Position numbers and translations under genes: made by a program. Under the pieces are notes generated by a model that worked only from the letters and a program-made list of their open reading frames with translations, had not been told where the DNA came from and made no database searches. DNA of 64,000 nt from Desulfobulbaceae bacterium. Its GTDB lineage: Bacteria > Desulfobacterota > Desulfobulbia > Desulfobulbales > SURF-16. Location of the stretch: the NCBI GenBank assembly GCA_020444175.1, contig JAHLLM010000023.1:1-64000 (forward strand). Reading direction: 5' to 3'. Shown here one piece after another: positions 62,043 through 64,000 of the stretch (the stretch's first letter is position 1; each line of letters starts with the position of its first letter).

Positions 62043-63399
62043 CCGAACCCTCTGCAGGATCAGAAGACAATGCCCCATCTTCTTCTACCGGCAGCTCCTG
62101 CTCATCAACAACTGCAGACTCTTCTGCAGCGTTTTCTGCATCTGTTTCTGTTTCTGTTTCTGCTGGTTGAGCTACTTTTTCAGCTTCATTCTGCATTGCT
62201 GCAACTTCTTCATCAGAAAAACCTGTCAATCCCGCCAGTTCGGAAACTTCAGCTTCAGAAAATTCATGTGCAGAAGTCACTCCACCATCATAAAGCTTTT
62301 CTGCCAGCTTTTCAGTGACACCTGAGATAAGCAACAGTGACCGAAAGCCTTCTTCCATCATCCTGGCATAGCGCTGTTCACTCTTCACATCAATACGCCA
62401 TCCAAGAAGTGCGGAAGCAAGCCGCACATTCTGACCCTGTCTGCCTATGGCAAGAGAAAGCTGATCGTCAGGGACAACAACGAGTAACGTCTTCTTGTCC
62501 TCGTCAACCACTACCATGGAAACTTGAGCCGGAGCAAGTGCATTGGACACATACTTTGCAGGATCAGGACTCCATGGCACAATGTCTATCTTTTCTCCCT
62601 GCAACTCCTGAACAACATTCTGCACCCGCGACCCCTTCATCCCGACACAGGCGCCTACCGGATCGACATCCGTCTCTGATGAGGATACGGCGATTTTGGC
62701 TCTGGAGCCAGGTTCCCTGCAGGCACTGAGAATCGACACAATTCCTTCAGCAATTTCAGGAACCTCCATTTCAAAAAGCTTAATCAAAAACTCTCTACAG
62801 GTTCTGCTGAGTACGAGCTGCTGGTCACGAACGTCCTGACGAACATCCATCAAATAAGCCCGAATCCGATCACCCTGACGATACGACCTTCTCGGCATCT
62901 GTTCTTTTTTGGGAAGAAGCGCGTCAGTCCGTCCCAGGTTAATTATCATATTACCGCGCTCGAACCGCTGCACAATACCGTTAACGATCTCACCTTTGCG
63001 ATCCTTATACATTTCAAAGATGACATCTTTTTCAGCATCTTTCATCTTTTGTATAATGACCTGCTTGGCTGATTGAGCAGCAATGCGGCCAAGATCCGAG
63101 ACATTTTCCATCTTTGACCCCAGCTCATCACCAAGTTCAACATCAGGATCAAGCTTTTTCGCTTCAACAAACGAAACCTCGGTCTGCTCGTCTTCCACCT
63201 CTTCAACTACCTTGCGGAATTGAAAAAGTTCAATTTCTCCAAATTCATCATTAAAGGTCACTTCAATGTCACGGCGTTGTCCGTAGCGTTTTTTCGCTGC
63301 GGATAAGACCGCCTCTTCCAGTGCCTCGACAAGTAGTTGCCGGTCAATGCCTTTGTCGCGGCTGATCTGGTCAATTATTCTTTTTAGATCTGATAACAT
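62002..63399 (-). CDS. nusA: transcription termination/antitermination protein NusA
   Basis: 465 residues: NTD (1-125), S1 (about 130-200), KH1-KH2 (about 225-345, 'GACVGMKGSRVQNVVQELQGEKIDIVPW', 'LAIGRQGQNVRLASALLGWRIDV'), a helix-hairpin-helix (about 360-410) and an acidic tail. GGAG upstream of the ATG. Confidence 0.97.
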   Translation of the reverse strand: MLSDLKRIIDQISRDKGIDRQLLVEALEEAVLSAAKKRYGQRRDIEVTFNDEFGEIELFQFRKVVEEVEDEQTEVSFVEAKKLDPDVELGDELGSKMENVSDLGRIAAQSAKQVIIQKMKDAEKDVIFEMYKDRKGEIVNGIVQRFERGNMIINLGRTDALLPKKEQMPRRSYRQGDRIRAYLMDVRQDVRDQQLVLSRTCREFLIKLFEMEVPEIAEGIVSILSACREPGSRAKIAVSSSETDVDPVGACVGMKGSRVQNVVQELQGEKIDIVPWSPDPAKYVSNALAPAQVSMVVVDEDKKTLLVVVPDDQLSLAIGRQGQNVRLASALLGWRIDVKSEQRYARMMEEGFRSLLLISGVTEKLAEKLYDGGVTSAHEFSEAEVSELAGLTGFSDEEVAAMQNEAEKVAQPAETETETDAENAAEESAVVDEQELPVEEDGALSSDPAEGSDDEGQEPLPSQSE

Positions 63400-63479
63400 T
63401 AATTGTTCTCCAGGATTTCAATCATATTGCAGTCAAACGATTGAACAGGAAATATAATTACAGGTAAGAGCAAAGAATT

Positions 63480-63947
63480 CTAAAACTCAATAATAAGCTT
63501 TGCTTTTTTAATTTCATCTAAAGAGTACGTGATGATTTCACCATCCTGACTGAGCAAGAGCATTCCATCTTTTACATCATTTATAAGCCCTTCAACAGTA
63601 AGTGAAGAACCGTCACTTCTCACTATCAGCTTAATTTTTTTATCTTTGTTTCGTATAAAATCTCTTTCTGACCTGAGTGGTCTGTCCAACCCGGGCGAAG
63701 AAACTTCAAGTGTATATTTTTGCGGGATCAAATCCTCGACATCGAGCAGATGACTCATCTCACGACTGACTGAAGTGCAATCACTTATTGTCACGCCTTC
63801 TTCTTTATAAATAAGAAGACGTAAAACCCAACCCACCTGCTCCTGCCGGTATTCGACATCTACCAGCTCAAGACCATTGTCTGTAAGAACGGGTTCAGCC
63901 AACGCTCGAATTTCTTCTTTTACTTTATCTATATAATCTGAAGCCAT
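63480..63947 (-). CDS. rimP: ribosome maturation factor RimP
   Basis: 155 residues: 'ALAEPVLTDNGLELVDVEYRQE', 'VSREMSHLLDVEDLIPQKYTLEVSSPGLDRPL'. First visible gene of the rimP-nusA-ylxR-infB operon; the promoter lies beyond the window edge. Confidence 0.96.
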   Translation of the reverse strand: MASDYIDKVKEEIRALAEPVLTDNGLELVDVEYRQEQVGWVLRLLIYKEEGVTISDCTSVSREMSHLLDVEDLIPQKYTLEVSSPGLDRPLRSERDFIRNKDKKIKLIVRSDGSSLTVEGLINDVKDGMLLLSQDGEIITYSLDEIKKAKLIIEF

Positions 63948-64000
63948 AAAAAGGATTTAAACTCTGCCACCTTCGGTCAAATAAAAAAAGCGGGCAAAGC

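Overview
The window looks like chromosome from a motile, nitrogen-assimilating, sulfate-reducer-like Desulfobacterota (deltaproteobacterium, Desulfobulbales-like). The reasons are a heterodisulfide-reductase/MvhD/MetV redox module, an octaheme tetrathionate-reductase-type cytochrome c, a FabL-type enoyl reductase, type III and type I glutamine synthetases side by side, and a cobamide-remodelling type gene beside cobT/cobS. The taxonomic call is inference from gene content. No rRNA, tRNA, CRISPR array, prophage or intact insertion sequence was seen.

Layout. 0-5 kb (mostly minus strand): a FeoA-like protein, a 210-bp MITE-like element, an LbtU-like outer-membrane porin behind a perfect 17-bp palindrome, a small conserved-looking protein and an octaheme cytochrome. 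The cytochrome has a sigma-54 promoter and shares its upstream region, full of GTTAAC repeats, with a divergent sigma-54 activator (5.1-6.5 kb). 6.8-11.2 kb (plus): purF, kdsD, then HdrC/ferredoxin-MvhD-MetV. 11.4-18 kb: a TPR-bearing M48 lipoprotein protease, a zinc-ribbon protein, fabL-maf-pilZ, htpX and a DUF362 gene whose leader holds a sigma-54 promoter followed by a perfect intrinsic terminator.

18-31.5 kb (plus): a late flagellar cluster, fliL-M-N-O-P-Q-R-flhB-flhA-flhF-flhG-fliA-cheY, started by a sigma-54 promoter and ending with a second FliL-like protein. 31.7-40.1 kb (plus): a nitrogen block, sigma-54 promoter-amtB-glnB-glnD-glnN-glnA. 40-46.5 kb: an exonuclease-fold protein, an Smr protein, a palindromic MITE-like element, a NifX-like protein, a TPR protein, a histidine kinase and a CheZ-like phosphatase.

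46.5-64 kb (all minus): transcription runs from the right edge as rimP-nusA-ylxR-infB-rbfA-nrnA-truB-rpsO-pnp, then an M16 peptidase, dut, a metallo-beta-lactamase-fold hydrolase, cbiR-like, cobT, cobS and a diguanylate cyclase. This joins the classic translation/RNA-decay cluster to lower-ligand cobamide assembly and c-di-GMP signalling.

Common threads: at least four good -24/-12 (RpoN) promoters, of the form YGGCAT-N6-TTGC, serve respiration, flagella, ammonium uptake and a DUF362 gene. c-di-GMP is made (diguanylate cyclase) and sensed (PilZ) near the flagellar and CheY/CheZ genes. Cysteine-bearing PAS domains recur in three regulators.
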